Shown: positions 52,178-60,009, counted from the stretch's first letter. The stretch is 64,000 nt of DNA from an uncultured Devosia sp. (GCF_963517015.1 NZ_CAUQDV010000001.1:620001-684000), one strand, 5' to 3'. Translations and numbers: made by a program. The notes: generated by a model from the sequence alone, not told the origin.

Positions 52178-52735
52178 GTGACGATCCACGTGTCGCCTGA
52201 GGCCTGTCCCGCACTGGTACTGAACGCCGACTTCCGGCCGCTCAGCTACTATCCCTTATCCCTGTGGTCGTGGCAGGATGCGATCAAGGCCGTGTGCCTG
52301 GATCGGGTCAATATCGTCAGCCTTTACGATACGGTCATTCACTCGCCCAGCTTCGAGATGCGGCTGCCCAGCGTTGTTTCGCTGCGCGACTATGTGAAGC
52401 CGGCGCGCCACCCCGCTTTTACCCGCTTCAACGTCTTCCTGCGCGACCGCTTCCAGTGTCAGTATTGCGGCAGCAAGGATGATCTGACCTTCGACCATGT
52501 CATTCCGCGCTCCAAGGGCGGGCTGACGACGTGGGAAAATGTCGTTGCGGCTTGTGCGCCGTGTAATCTGCGCAAGGCGGATCGCCTGCCCAGCGACATC
52601 CGCATGTTCCCCCACCAGACGCCCTATCCACCAACTGTGCACGATCTGCACAACAATGGTCGCGCCTTCCCGCCCAACCATCTGCACCAGAGCTGGCTGG
52701 ACTATCTCTACTGGGATATCGAGCTGGAGCCCTGA
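52178..52735 (+). CDS. HNH endonuclease family protein
   Basis: 185 residues. After an N-terminal domain (ACPALVLNADFRPLSYYPLS) comes an HNH_5-type module: a CxxC pair in FQCQYCGSKDDLTFDHVIPR, the HNH core at DHVIPRSKGG and a second CxxC in AACAPCNLRKA. This widespread stand-alone type is of unknown biological role and is not evidence of a phage here. The start is GTG at 52178 with CGGGAG upstream. Confidence 0.92.
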   Translation: MTIHVSPEACPALVLNADFRPLSYYPLSLWSWQDAIKAVCLDRVNIVSLYDTVIHSPSFEMRLPSVVSLRDYVKPARHPAFTRFNVFLRDRFQCQYCGSKDDLTFDHVIPRSKGGLTTWENVVAACAPCNLRKADRLPSDIRMFPHQTPYPPTVHDLHNNGRAFPPNHLHQSWLDYLYWDIELEP

Positions 52736-52744
52736 TCCTTGCAG

Positions 52745-52779
52745 ATTGGCTGGCCAATAACTATTATTGGCTGGTCAAT
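52745..52779 (+). promoter_or_regulatory. Tandem palindromic operator of the parDE pair
   Basis: ATTGGC-TG-GCCAAT (52745-52758) is a perfect palindrome. ATTGGC-TG-GTCAAT (52766-52779) is the same site with one change. The two are 21 bp apart, two helical turns, and end 17 bp before the parD ATG at 52796. This is the layout expected for a ribbon-helix-helix antitoxin autorepressor. Confidence 0.8.
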
Positions 52780-52795
52780 GCGAGGAGCCTAAGCC

Positions 52796-53068
52796 ATGCC
52801 GATCAGCGCCGATCTGGGTGAAAATCTCGAGAAGGTCGTCAACGACCTCGTCGAGAACGGCCGCTACAATTCCAAAAGCGAAGTATTGCGCGAAGGCGTG
52901 CGGCTCGTGCAGGAGCGCGAGGCGCGGTTGCGGGAGTTGCAGGTCCTGATCCAAGCCGGCGAGGACGATTTTGAGAATGGCCGATCATCACCGGCCGACG
53001 AAGCCTTTGATCGTGTTCGAAAGCGAATCTCAGAGAGCATTGAGCTAAAGACATCCAAAGCATCATGA
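52796..53068 (+). CDS. parD: Antitoxin of a type II toxin-antitoxin pair (ParD family)
   Basis: 90 residues. The N-terminal ribbon-helix-helix is ISADLGENLEKVVNDLVENG and RYNSKSEVLREGVRLVQERE; the flexible C-terminus (about 50-90) should wrap the toxin. It binds and neutralises ParE and represses its own promoter. Its end overlaps the toxin start by four bases. GAGGAGCC lies before the ATG. Confidence 0.93.
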   Translation: MPISADLGENLEKVVNDLVENGRYNSKSEVLREGVRLVQEREARLRELQVLIQAGEDDFENGRSSPADEAFDRVRKRISESIELKTSKAS

Positions 53069-53364
53069 CCAAGGTCAGGCTTTCAGTACTAGCCGAACAG
53101 GACCTGCTCGATATCGCTCTCTACATTGCCGAAGACAGTCCTGACCGAGCCGTGAGCTTCGTCGGTGAGCTACAGGAAGCCTGCAATGGACTGGCTGAGC
53201 ACCCGCTGCGCTTTCCAATCATCCCAGGCCTTGAAGCGCGTGGCCATCGTCGGCGCGTTCATGGTCGATACGCGGTCGTTTACCGGGTGGAAGGAGACAT
53301 TGTGCGGGTGCTCCGCATAGTCTCCAGTGCCATGGATCTGATGCAAGTTATCGACGGCGACTAG
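53065..53364 (+). CDS. parE: Toxin of a type II toxin-antitoxin pair (ParE/RelE family)
   Basis: 99 residues. It has RLSVLAEQDLLDIALYIAED, LAEHPLRFPIIPGL, RRRVHGRYAVVYRVEGD and VLRIVSSAMD, typical of ParE. ParE toxins poison DNA gyrase; this is by family. No frameshift is visible, so the pair looks intact. Its stop shares CTAG with the convergent dsbB stop. Confidence 0.92.
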   Translation: MTKVRLSVLAEQDLLDIALYIAEDSPDRAVSFVGELQEACNGLAEHPLRFPIIPGLEARGHRRRVHGRYAVVYRVEGDIVRVLRIVSSAMDLMQVIDGD

Positions 53365-53870
53365 CCGCGCTTGCGGCCTGTCGCCTGGGCCCAGATCGAG
53401 ATCAGCAGCAAGGCCACAACAGCCAGCGACACCAGTGCGTTGTAGCCGGCCAACGAGATGCCCAGGAAACGGAACTGGACCACGTCGCAGCCGATGACCG
53501 GGGTCAGGTTGTTGAGGGCGCTGAAATCCATCATGTCGCCCACGCCGGTGCATGCAGTCGGGCCGGGCCAGAAACCCCATTCGACGCCAGCGTGATAGGC
53601 GCCCATATAGGTGCCCCAGATGAACACGCCGGTTGCCGCGGCCATGCCGACATACCAGGCGGGCAGGGGCAGGCGGTTCCATGTCAGCAGGACAAGCAAG
53701 AGGATTGGCAGGCCAATGTAATAAGCGAGGCGCTGCTCTAGGCAAAGTTCGCAGGGCACGAGGCCGCCGATGAACTGGCTGGCCAGAGCCAGCAGGATGG
53801 CGGCGAGGCCGAGCAGGAAGGCGAGGCCGGCCGAAAGCTTGTCGAGCGGGCGGTGGGTGGAGGCAGCCAT
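53361..53870 (-). CDS. dsbB: Disulfide bond formation protein DsbB
   Basis: 169 residues with four transmembrane segments. It reoxidises periplasmic DsbA and passes electrons to quinone. The first periplasmic Cys pair is PCELCLEQR, and the second is in TACTGVGD and VIGCDVVQF. No dsbA is nearby. Convergent with parE. Confidence 0.92.
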   Translation of the reverse strand: MAASTHRPLDKLSAGLAFLLGLAAILLALASQFIGGLVPCELCLEQRLAYYIGLPILLLVLLTWNRLPLPAWYVGMAAATGVFIWGTYMGAYHAGVEWGFWPGPTACTGVGDMMDFSALNNLTPVIGCDVVQFRFLGISLAGYNALVSLAVVALLLISIWAQATGRKRG

Positions 53871-53952
53871 GGAGGTGACTTTCGAGGTGACGCTTGTGGG
53901 TAGCGGAATAGACCGCGATTGCGGCCGTTTCCAGCAGGAAACGGGCTTGTGA

Positions 53953-54780
53953 TCAATCGCCTTCGAGGGTGATCCCGGCGGCCTTGCGCAGTGCTATCGC
54001 ATTGGCGGGGGCGTGTAATTTGTCCTCGTGCACGAAATAGGCAAAGACGTCGCTGCCATCCGCGGCCCAGGCCTTGGCCGTAGCGGCCCAGTCGGCGATG
54101 TCGGCCTGCCCGTAGCCATCACCGGCGGGTGGGCCCTGCAGGCGACAGTAGGCGAAGTCGGCAGTCAGTTTGCGTCCGGGGTTCTCGGCGGTATCGGCAA
54201 TGATGCGCGCGACGTTGAATTCGTGAAGCATGTCATCGACTTCGGGCGTGTCGAAGCTGGTGTTGCGCATTTCGATGGCGTGGCGGATGGGGCCGACGCC
54301 GACCGCGTCTAGCCATGGCTCTGACTTCAAACGCTCGTCGGACTTGCTGGCCAAGGCGATGTAGTCGTCGGTGTTGCGAGGCAAGAGATTGAGGAAATCG
54401 CGCAGTATCGTGGGGTCGTAACCCAGGTTTGGCGGCAGTTGCCAGACGAAGGGGCCAAGCTTGTCGCCGAGAGCTAAAGGTCCGGAGGCAAATAAATTTG
54501 CCAGTTCGGTCTCGCAGTTCTTCAGCCGCTTGATGTGGGTGACCAGTTGCGGGCCCTTGATGGAGAAGACGAAGCCGGGCTGGGGGACTTCGCCGGCCCA
54601 TTTGCGGAAGCTGTCCGGCTTCTGGTTGGCGCGGAAGGTGGCGTTGATCTCGATGGTCGAAAGACGGGAGCTGGCATAAGCGAGCTCCTTTTTTTGAACG
54701 AGGCCAGTGGGAAAGAAGGTGCCGCGCCAGGGCTCGAAGACCCAGCCTGCGGTTCCGGTGCGTATCGTGCCCTGCGCCAT
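53953..54780 (-). CDS. DUF72 (YecE-like) protein
   Basis: 275 residues of the DUF72 TIM-barrel family. The landmarks are RTGTAGWVFEPWRGTFFPTG, LSTIEINATFRANQKPDSF, FVFSIKGPQLVTHIKRLKNC, LGPFVWQLPPNLGYD and AIEMRNTSF. The function is unknown. It is divergent from the DMT transporter gene, with 117 bp between starts. Confidence 0.9.
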   Translation of the reverse strand: MAQGTIRTGTAGWVFEPWRGTFFPTGLVQKKELAYASSRLSTIEINATFRANQKPDSFRKWAGEVPQPGFVFSIKGPQLVTHIKRLKNCETELANLFASGPLALGDKLGPFVWQLPPNLGYDPTILRDFLNLLPRNTDDYIALASKSDERLKSEPWLDAVGVGPIRHAIEMRNTSFDTPEVDDMLHEFNVARIIADTAENPGRKLTADFAYCRLQGPPAGDGYGQADIADWAATAKAWAADGSDVFAYFVHEDKLHAPANAIALRKAAGITLEGD

Positions 54781-54897
54781 GTCGCATTCCTCGTTAACGG
54801 CAGCATTGTGCCTCTTCTTGGAAATCTCAATATCCTACCTTGCCGCAGCGACAAAGAATCCGGCAAGCATGCTGGACGACTTCTTGCAGATTGCCCC

Positions 54898-55809
54898 ATG
54901 ACAGCTCACCATCCCAGAAAATCCGCCGCCCTCGGTACTGCCGGGGGCTTTGCCTCGGTGCTCATCTGGTCGCTGACCGCGCCGGTGATGGCGACGGCAG
55001 TGGGCGTCGACCCTTTCCTTTATGTCGCCTTGGGCGATGGCGTCGGTGCCTTGGCCTTTGTGGTCATGTGGATCATGCGGCGGCACAATCCGCTGCCAGA
55101 GCTGCGCCGGGTGCCCGTCTGGTTCTACCTGCTGGGCTTCGTGGGCATCGGACTGCACAATCTCACCTGGGTCGCCGCCCTGCAGCAGGCGCCGCCGCTC
55201 GAGGCGACGCTAATCATCTACACCTGGCCACTGCTGGTGATCGTCTTCACCACGATCTCGCTGCGGCAAAAGCTGAGGTGGTATCACATGGCCGCCGGTG
55301 CGCTGGGGCTGTGCGGGATTGCGGCCCTCATGATGGGGCGCGGGCTGGAACTGGGGGCGCTGAGTTTTACCTCGGGGCATCTGTGGGCCTTGGTCTGCGC
55401 GCTGACCTGGAGCGTCTTCTCGGCCGTTGCCGCGCGGCATACCTATCTCAGCAGCAATTTCCTGGGCGTGGTCCTGTTGCTGAGTGCGCTGTTCAGCGGA
55501 TCGGTCTGGGTGATGATCCAGGGTGCACCTCCGGCGCCGCCCAGCAGCCTCTGGATCGTCGGCGTGGCCTCGGTGTTCTTTGCGCTGAGCTATGCAAGCT
55601 GGGACTATGGGATGAAGCATGGCGATGCGCAGCTGATCGGCGTGCTGAGCTTCATCACCCCCGTGCTGTCAGCCGTCTATCTGGTGCTGCTCGGCAAGGC
55701 AGAGATGACCGTCTATCTGCTGGCAGCACTGATGCTGGTGGTGGCCGGCATCGGCATTGCCAAGTTCGGAGAGACACTGGCGGGGCGAAACAAGGGGCTT
55801 GTCGCTTAA
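54898..55809 (+). CDS. EamA/DMT-family transporter
   Basis: 303 residues with ten hydrophobic segments in two EamA repeats (about 10-145 and 155-290). Typical pieces are SVLIWSLTAPVMATAVG, WVAALQQAPPLEATLIIY and YASWDYGMKHGDAQLIG, with LSFITPVLSAVYLVLLG in the second repeat. DMT proteins commonly export amino acids or metabolites; the substrate is unknown. Confidence 0.9.
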   Translation: MTAHHPRKSAALGTAGGFASVLIWSLTAPVMATAVGVDPFLYVALGDGVGALAFVVMWIMRRHNPLPELRRVPVWFYLLGFVGIGLHNLTWVAALQQAPPLEATLIIYTWPLLVIVFTTISLRQKLRWYHMAAGALGLCGIAALMMGRGLELGALSFTSGHLWALVCALTWSVFSAVAARHTYLSSNFLGVVLLLSALFSGSVWVMIQGAPPAPPSSLWIVGVASVFFALSYASWDYGMKHGDAQLIGVLSFITPVLSAVYLVLLGKAEMTVYLLAALMLVVAGIGIAKFGETLAGRNKGLVA

Positions 55810-55870
55810 CCTTTGCTTGGACAGTATAATCCTGTCGCGCCCGGTTTGGGCTGGGGAGTAGACCGATCGC

Positions 55871-56533
55871 ATGACCATGCCCGAACAGGAACCGCTTCCC
55901 GTCGATGGCCTAGTGCCGCCACCCCATGACGACCATCGCCTCTCGGCGACCTTGTTGCGCATTGCAGCCAAGCCGGGCCGCGAGCGGATTTACATCCGCG
56001 ATCTGTTGGCCGAGCTCGATCACCGTGCCATTGCGGCAATGATCTTTATTTTCTCGGTGCCCAATACCATTCCCGTGCCGCCCGGTGTGTCGGGTGTGCT
56101 GGGGGCGCCGCTCTTATTCCTGGCGACGCAATTGATGCTGGGCATGCCGCCCTGGCTGCCCAAGCTGATCGCCGATCGCAGCTTTGCGCGCGCCGATTTC
56201 GAGAAGGTGGCGGTCAAGGTCGGTCCCTGGCTGCAGAAGGCGGAAAAGCTGATGAAGCCGCGGCTGGAATTCCTGGCCAAGCCGCCTGCGGAATATCTGG
56301 TGGGCGCGGTGGTGCTGCTGCTGTCGATCATCCTGTTCCTGCCCATTCCGCTGGGCAATATGCTGCCGGCGATCGCCATCTGCATCCTGGCGCTGGGACT
56401 GATCGAGCGGGACGGTTTCTGGATCCTGATCGGAACGATCACATCCACGATCGCCGTGGTGATCGTTTCCGGCGTCGTGGCCGCCTTCGCCTATGCTGGC
56501 TGGCTGGCGCTGACGACCTTCTTCAACTTGTAG
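55871..56533 (+). CDS. exoD: ExoD family membrane protein
   Basis: 220 residues. The ExoD family hallmark IFSVPNTIPVPPGVSGVLGAP is present, with several membrane segments (about 55-80, 145-165, 170-190 and 195-218) and a charged N-terminus. ExoD was first linked to exopolysaccharide synthesis and alkali tolerance in Sinorhizobium; its molecular action is not known. It follows the DMT gene by 61 bp. Confidence 0.9.
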   Translation: MTMPEQEPLPVDGLVPPPHDDHRLSATLLRIAAKPGRERIYIRDLLAELDHRAIAAMIFIFSVPNTIPVPPGVSGVLGAPLLFLATQLMLGMPPWLPKLIADRSFARADFEKVAVKVGPWLQKAEKLMKPRLEFLAKPPAEYLVGAVVLLLSIILFLPIPLGNMLPAIAICILALGLIERDGFWILIGTITSTIAVVIVSGVVAAFAYAGWLALTTFFNL

Positions 56534-56556
56534 GCTTAGGCAGACGCAGAAACGGA

Positions 56557-56586
56557 AAAGGGGCAGCGCCTGAGCGCTACCCCTTT
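56557..56586. terminator. Bidirectional terminator between exoD and an outer-membrane protein gene
   Basis: Stem AAAGGGG-c-AGCGC / GCGCT-a-CCCCTTT (56557-56569 with 56574-56586) with one C/A mismatch. A-runs and T-runs flank it on the two sides. It sits between convergent genes. Confidence 0.78.
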
Positions 56587-56621
56587 CAAGACGGTTGGCA
56601 AGGGCGATTACGCCCGAACAA

Positions 56622-57302
56622 CTAGAACTTGTAGTTCACACCAGCGCGGACGACGCTGAAGCGCTGCGTCACGTCGAGGCCGCCGCTGGGCAGGCCAGCA
56701 TATTCCTGGGTGCCAAGGTCGACATAGAGATATTCGGCCTTGAGCGAGATGTTCGAGGTTGCCTGTGCTTCGAGACCCGCGCCGACAGTCCAGCCCATGT
56801 GGGTGGCGGACTGCGAAACGGTAGCGCCGCCGCCATTGGGCAGGCTGGTCGTGCCGCGGCCAGCAGCGAAACCGCCGGTCACATAGGGCATGACTTGACC
56901 GAAGGTCATGCCGGCGCGGCCACGAATGGTGCCGAAGACGTCGATGTCCGACTTGAACTCACCGCCGCCAGCCAGTTCTTCAGAATACCCGATGGCGGCC
57001 CACTGCAGATCGGCTTCCGTGCCAAGCACGAAACCGCCCATATCGAGGTTATAGCCAGCCGTTGCACCGAGTGCGCCGCCACCAGAATTGTTCTCGATGA
57101 CAGTGCCGCCTGCAATCGGGCTGCGCTCGTGGCTACCAAAAGCAAAGCCACCGTTGGCGCCGATGTAGAAGCCCGACCAGCTCGAAGCGGCGGTTGGCGA
57201 ATACATGTTGTTGGTGGCGGCGCTGTTCCAGTTGAGGTCAGCAGCGTAAGCGGTGGCAGAAGCCAAAAGAGAAGCAGAAAGCACAATGCCAAGGCGCTTC
57301 AT
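56622..57302 (-). CDS. Outer-membrane beta-barrel protein (Omp25/Omp31-like)
   Basis: 226 residues. The signal peptide is MKRLGIVLSASLLASATAYA. The first strand carries WSGFYIGANGGFAFGSHE, the hallmark of the eight-strand barrel family of Brucella Omp25/31 and relatives. Alternating-residue strands follow, and the chain ends RAGVNYKF with the terminal Phe used by the BAM machinery. A near-CtrA site lies about 60 bp upstream. Confidence 0.92.
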   Translation of the reverse strand: MKRLGIVLSASLLASATAYAADLNWNSAATNNMYSPTAASSWSGFYIGANGGFAFGSHERSPIAGGTVIENNSGGGALGATAGYNLDMGGFVLGTEADLQWAAIGYSEELAGGGEFKSDIDVFGTIRGRAGMTFGQVMPYVTGGFAAGRGTTSLPNGGGATVSQSATHMGWTVGAGLEAQATSNISLKAEYLYVDLGTQEYAGLPSGGLDVTQRFSVVRAGVNYKF

Positions 57303-57362
57303 TTGAGGTCCTCATATAATAAAGGGATCGATAAGGTTGAGGCGAAAATGCAACCTCAGCCC

Positions 57363-57377
57363 TTAACAGCCCGGTAA
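57363..57377 (-). promoter_or_regulatory. CtrA-like site upstream of the outer-membrane protein gene
   Basis: On the minus strand TTAC-N7-TTAA, one base from the CtrA consensus TTAA-N7-TTAA, lies about 60 bp before the start codon at 57302. CtrA controls omp25 in Brucella, which makes this plausible, but one half-site mismatch is common by chance. Confidence 0.3.
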
Positions 57378-57446
57378 GGAACAAGGTTAACGCCATGCCG
57401 ATATGCATGGCTGGTGATCACAAATGCGTCGGATTGCATGGAACGA

Positions 57447-57474
57447 AAACGGCGCCGCTTGCGCGACGCCGTTT
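57447..57474 (-). terminator. Terminator of the D,D-carboxypeptidase gene (minus strand)
   Basis: Stem AAACGGCG / CGCCGTTT (57447-57454 with 57467-57474). Read on the minus strand it ends in CGCCGTTTTCGTT. It lies 27 bp after the stop at 57501. Confidence 0.78.
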
Positions 57475-57500
57475 GTTTGATTGCCGATGGTGCCAAATGG

Positions 57501-58664
57501 CTACTGGAACATGCTCGGGCGTTGCTGGGGGATGGGAATGCCGCCCAGATTGGCCGGTGTAGCTTCCAACCCCGGACGCAAAGCACCTTCGAGGGCGGCT
57601 TCATCGGTCGATACCGGGAAGCGGGCGATGTGGGCTGGGCGCGGGCGGGGCAGGTTGACGCCCACGGCGATGCGGCCCAGGTCGGTTGCCGTATAGGAGG
57701 GCGGCACAATGGTGTCGATCAGGTTGGACGGCTGGCCTTTGAGGCCAAGCGGGAATTCTGCCTCCTGGCCGGCGACATAGGTCTTGGCGTCCTTGCCGCA
57801 GATCAGCGGGCGCATGTCGACCGGGGCGGCGCCCACGTCATTGGCAATGTTGAGCACGCTTTGCCCGGTGGGCTGCATGGCGCCGGTCAGGCCCTTGAGC
57901 ACGAGATCGGCGGCCCGCTCGTTGCGGTCGCGACCCGAAGAGCCACCCAGCACGACGGCGAGGAAGCGGCGGCCATTGCGCTCGACGGTTGCCACCATGT
58001 TGAGGCCCGAGGCGCAGACGAAGCCGGTCTTCATGCCGGTGGTGCCGGCAAAGCTCGACAGCAGCTTGTTTTCCGATTCGAGCTTCTTGCCGTTGAGCAT
58101 GACCGAAGCCGTGCCGAAGATGGGCAGGTATTCGGGGAAGCTCTGGCGGATATAGAGCGCCAGCACGGCCATGTCGCGGGCCGAGGTGACCTGGGCCGGA
58201 TTGTGCAGGCCATTGGCATTGGCATAGTGAGTGGCCGTCAGGCCCATGCGCTGGGCGGCGTCATTCATCAGCGCGACAAAGCTGGCCTGCTCGCCGGCCA
58301 CCGTCTCGGCAATGGCAACCGAGACGTCATTGGCTGACTTGACCAGCATGACATAGAGCGCATCCTTCATGGTCAGCGCCGCGCCAACCGGCAGGCCGGA
58401 CTTGGATGGCGCCTCGTTGAAGGCATTCTTTGAGATCACCACGGGCGTATCGAGGCTGACCTTGCCGGCGGCGATCTGCTCGAAGGTCACATAGGCGGTC
58501 ATCATCTTGGTCAGCGATGCCGGGTGCCAGGGCTGGCCAGCCTCATCGGCGTAAAGGACATTGAAATTGTCCATATCGACCAGCAGCATCGGATTGGCAC
58601 GAGCGGGCGCCAGGCTCAGCGCGGCCAGAACAAGGGCGATGACGATACGACGGGCAAACAGCAC
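57501..58664 (-). CDS. D-alanyl-D-alanine carboxypeptidase (PBP5/6 type)
   Basis: 387 residues. The signal peptide (MLFARRIVIALVLAALSLAP, cleaved after ARA) is followed by a serine peptidase S11 domain with SLTK (nucleophile Ser in PASLTKMMTAYV), SAND (LVKSANDVSVAIAE) and KTG (GMKTGFVCASG). A C-terminal region of about 90 residues is Pro-rich and diverged, without a clear membrane amphipathic helix. It trims pentapeptides in the periplasm. Confidence 0.94.
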   Translation of the reverse strand: MLFARRIVIALVLAALSLAPARANPMLLVDMDNFNVLYADEAGQPWHPASLTKMMTAYVTFEQIAAGKVSLDTPVVISKNAFNEAPSKSGLPVGAALTMKDALYVMLVKSANDVSVAIAETVAGEQASFVALMNDAAQRMGLTATHYANANGLHNPAQVTSARDMAVLALYIRQSFPEYLPIFGTASVMLNGKKLESENKLLSSFAGTTGMKTGFVCASGLNMVATVERNGRRFLAVVLGGSSGRDRNERAADLVLKGLTGAMQPTGQSVLNIANDVGAAPVDMRPLICGKDAKTYVAGQEAEFPLGLKGQPSNLIDTIVPPSYTATDLGRIAVGVNLPRPRPAHIARFPVSTDEAALEGALRPGLEATPANLGGIPIPQQRPSMFQ

Positions 58665-58825
58665 GGGCGAACGGCTCCAGCAGGCATCAAGGATTTGCGC
58701 CGCTTCTAGCAGTGGAAGGCGTTATTCTCAATGCAAGCGGGCAGGAGTGACGGCCAAGTGAACGCTGCTGACACGATCTGTCGCCCATGGGCAACAGTGT
58801 GATCGGCGAAACAGGAGCGAGAACC

Positions 58826-59395
58826 ATGACGACCATCGTGACGATTTTGACCGAAGGCTATGCCGATTGGGAGACTGCTCTGCTCAATGCTGTGGCGCGC
58901 AGCTATTACGGCATCGAAACCAAGTTCGCGACACCGGGCGGCACGGCGGTGACCTCGGCCGGTGGGCTCAAGGTGACGCCGGACCTTGCGGTTGAGGACA
59001 TCGAGGTCGGCACGATCGACGCGCTGGTGGTCAATGGCGGCGAGGCCTGGAGCAAGGACGATGCGCCCGAGATTGGCGAGGTGCTGATCGCAGCGCGCGA
59101 TGCCGGCAAGGTCGTGGGCGGCATTTGCGATGCGACGCTGGCCCTGGCCAAGGCCGGGCTGCTCGACGAAGTCGCCCATACCTCCAACAGCACCGACAAC
59201 TTGCCCAAGACAGGCTATGCCGGCGCATCCCATTATCAGGACCAGCCCAATGCGGTGGTGGCTGGCAAGCTTGTCACTGCGCCGGGCACGGCACCGGTCA
59301 GCTTCATGGCCGGGGTCATGCAGGCGCTGGGCCTGCGCGACGAGAATCTCGACTTCTATCTCGGTCTGCATGCAGCCGAGCATGCGCAGGGCTGA
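58826..59395 (+). CDS. DJ-1/PfpI family protein
   Basis: 189 residues of the DJ-1/PfpI superfamily. It has VTILTEGYADWETALL, VVNGGEAWSKDDAPEIG and the nucleophile elbow GGICDATLALAKAGLLD, with the reactive Cys. Members include glyoxalase III-like and chaperone-like enzymes. The ATG at 58826 has AGGAG seven bases upstream. It is followed by an HxlR regulator, which may control it or be linked to redox stress. Confidence 0.9.
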   Translation: MTTIVTILTEGYADWETALLNAVARSYYGIETKFATPGGTAVTSAGGLKVTPDLAVEDIEVGTIDALVVNGGEAWSKDDAPEIGEVLIAARDAGKVVGGICDATLALAKAGLLDEVAHTSNSTDNLPKTGYAGASHYQDQPNAVVAGKLVTAPGTAPVSFMAGVMQALGLRDENLDFYLGLHAAEHAQG

Positions 59396-59396
59396 C

Positions 59397-59466
59397 GTGC
59401 AAATTGTACCCTAGGCACAGAAAGGAACCTTGGCTATATAAGTGACCGAAGCAAAGCCGAGGTTCC
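59397..59466 (+). promoter_or_regulatory. Nested dyads in the leader of the HxlR gene
   Basis: GTGCAA-A-TTGTAC (59397-59409) is a near-palindrome of 13 bp. Downstream, GGAACCTTGGCT (59424-59435) and AGCCGAGGTTCC (59455-59466) form a 12-bp hairpin with one G.U position and a 19-nt loop. The right arm contains GAGG, the likely ribosome-binding site of the ATG at 59470. Autoregulation and start-site occlusion are inferred. Confidence 0.55.
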
Positions 59467-59469
59467 GCA

Positions 59470-59883
59470 ATGTCCCTGCATGACACGTCCAAATCTGCCA
59501 ATTGCCACGCCATGAGCGACGTTCTCAATCGCATTGGCGACAAGTGGAGCGTGATGGTGGTGGGCATGCTGGGCCGCAACGGCACGCTGCGCTTCAACGA
59601 GCTCAAGCGGATGATCAATGGCGTTTCGCAGCGCATGCTGACGCTGACCCTGCGCAATCTGGAGCGCGATGGGCTCGTGACCCGCACCATCTATCCCGAA
59701 GTGCCGCCGCGCGTCGAATATGGCTTGACCGAAATGGGCAAGACGCTCGACGGCCCGATCAGCAAGCTCTGGGATTGGTCGGCCGAGCACCATCACGCCA
59801 TTCTTGATGCCCGGGCAGTTTATGATGCGCGCGAAACGGCGGTTGCCGCCGCCGAACCCCGCAAGGTGGCCTACGCGCAGTAA
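59470..59883 (+). CDS. HxlR-family transcriptional regulator
   Basis: 137-residue winged-helix dimer. The HxlR core is IGDKWSVMVVGMLGRNGTLR, FNELKRMINGVSQRMLTLTL, RNLERDGLVTRTIYPEVPPR, VEYGLTEMGKTL. A Cys at residue 12 (SANCHAMSDV) is at the place where redox- or quinone-sensing members carry their reactive Cys. The targets probably include its own leader; the DJ-1 gene upstream is another candidate. Confidence 0.93.
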   Translation: MSLHDTSKSANCHAMSDVLNRIGDKWSVMVVGMLGRNGTLRFNELKRMINGVSQRMLTLTLRNLERDGLVTRTIYPEVPPRVEYGLTEMGKTLDGPISKLWDWSAEHHHAILDARAVYDARETAVAAAEPRKVAYAQ

Positions 59884-59887
59884 AAGA

Positions 59888-60003
59888 GTACCCCAACTAA
59901 CCTCCCCCTGAAAAGGGGGAGGGATCAGATCGAGTTCAAGGCACCATCTCGCAAAGGCCACAGCGCAGTCCCTCCCCCTATCAGGGGGAGGATAGGTGGG
60001 GTA
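59888..60003. repeat. Inverted REP-like intergenic element
   Basis: Left arm 59888-59924 and right arm 59969-60003 are near-perfect inverted copies (about 36 bp) separated by 44 bp. Each arm holds its own hairpin of CCTCCCCCT / AGGGGGAGG type, flanked by TACCCCA-like ends (TACCCCA on the left, TGGGGTA on the right). It occupies the gap between the convergent HxlR and MATE genes. Such intergenic palindromes are typical of REP/BIME elements; I see no other copy in this window. Confidence 0.8.
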
Positions 60004-60009
60004 TCCCTT

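Noticed and set aside
52178..53364. HNH endonuclease plus parDE as a defence island or prophage remnant
   Set aside because: The HNH protein is a common chromosomal type, neighbouring genes are housekeeping and no integrase, repeats or composition shift were seen.
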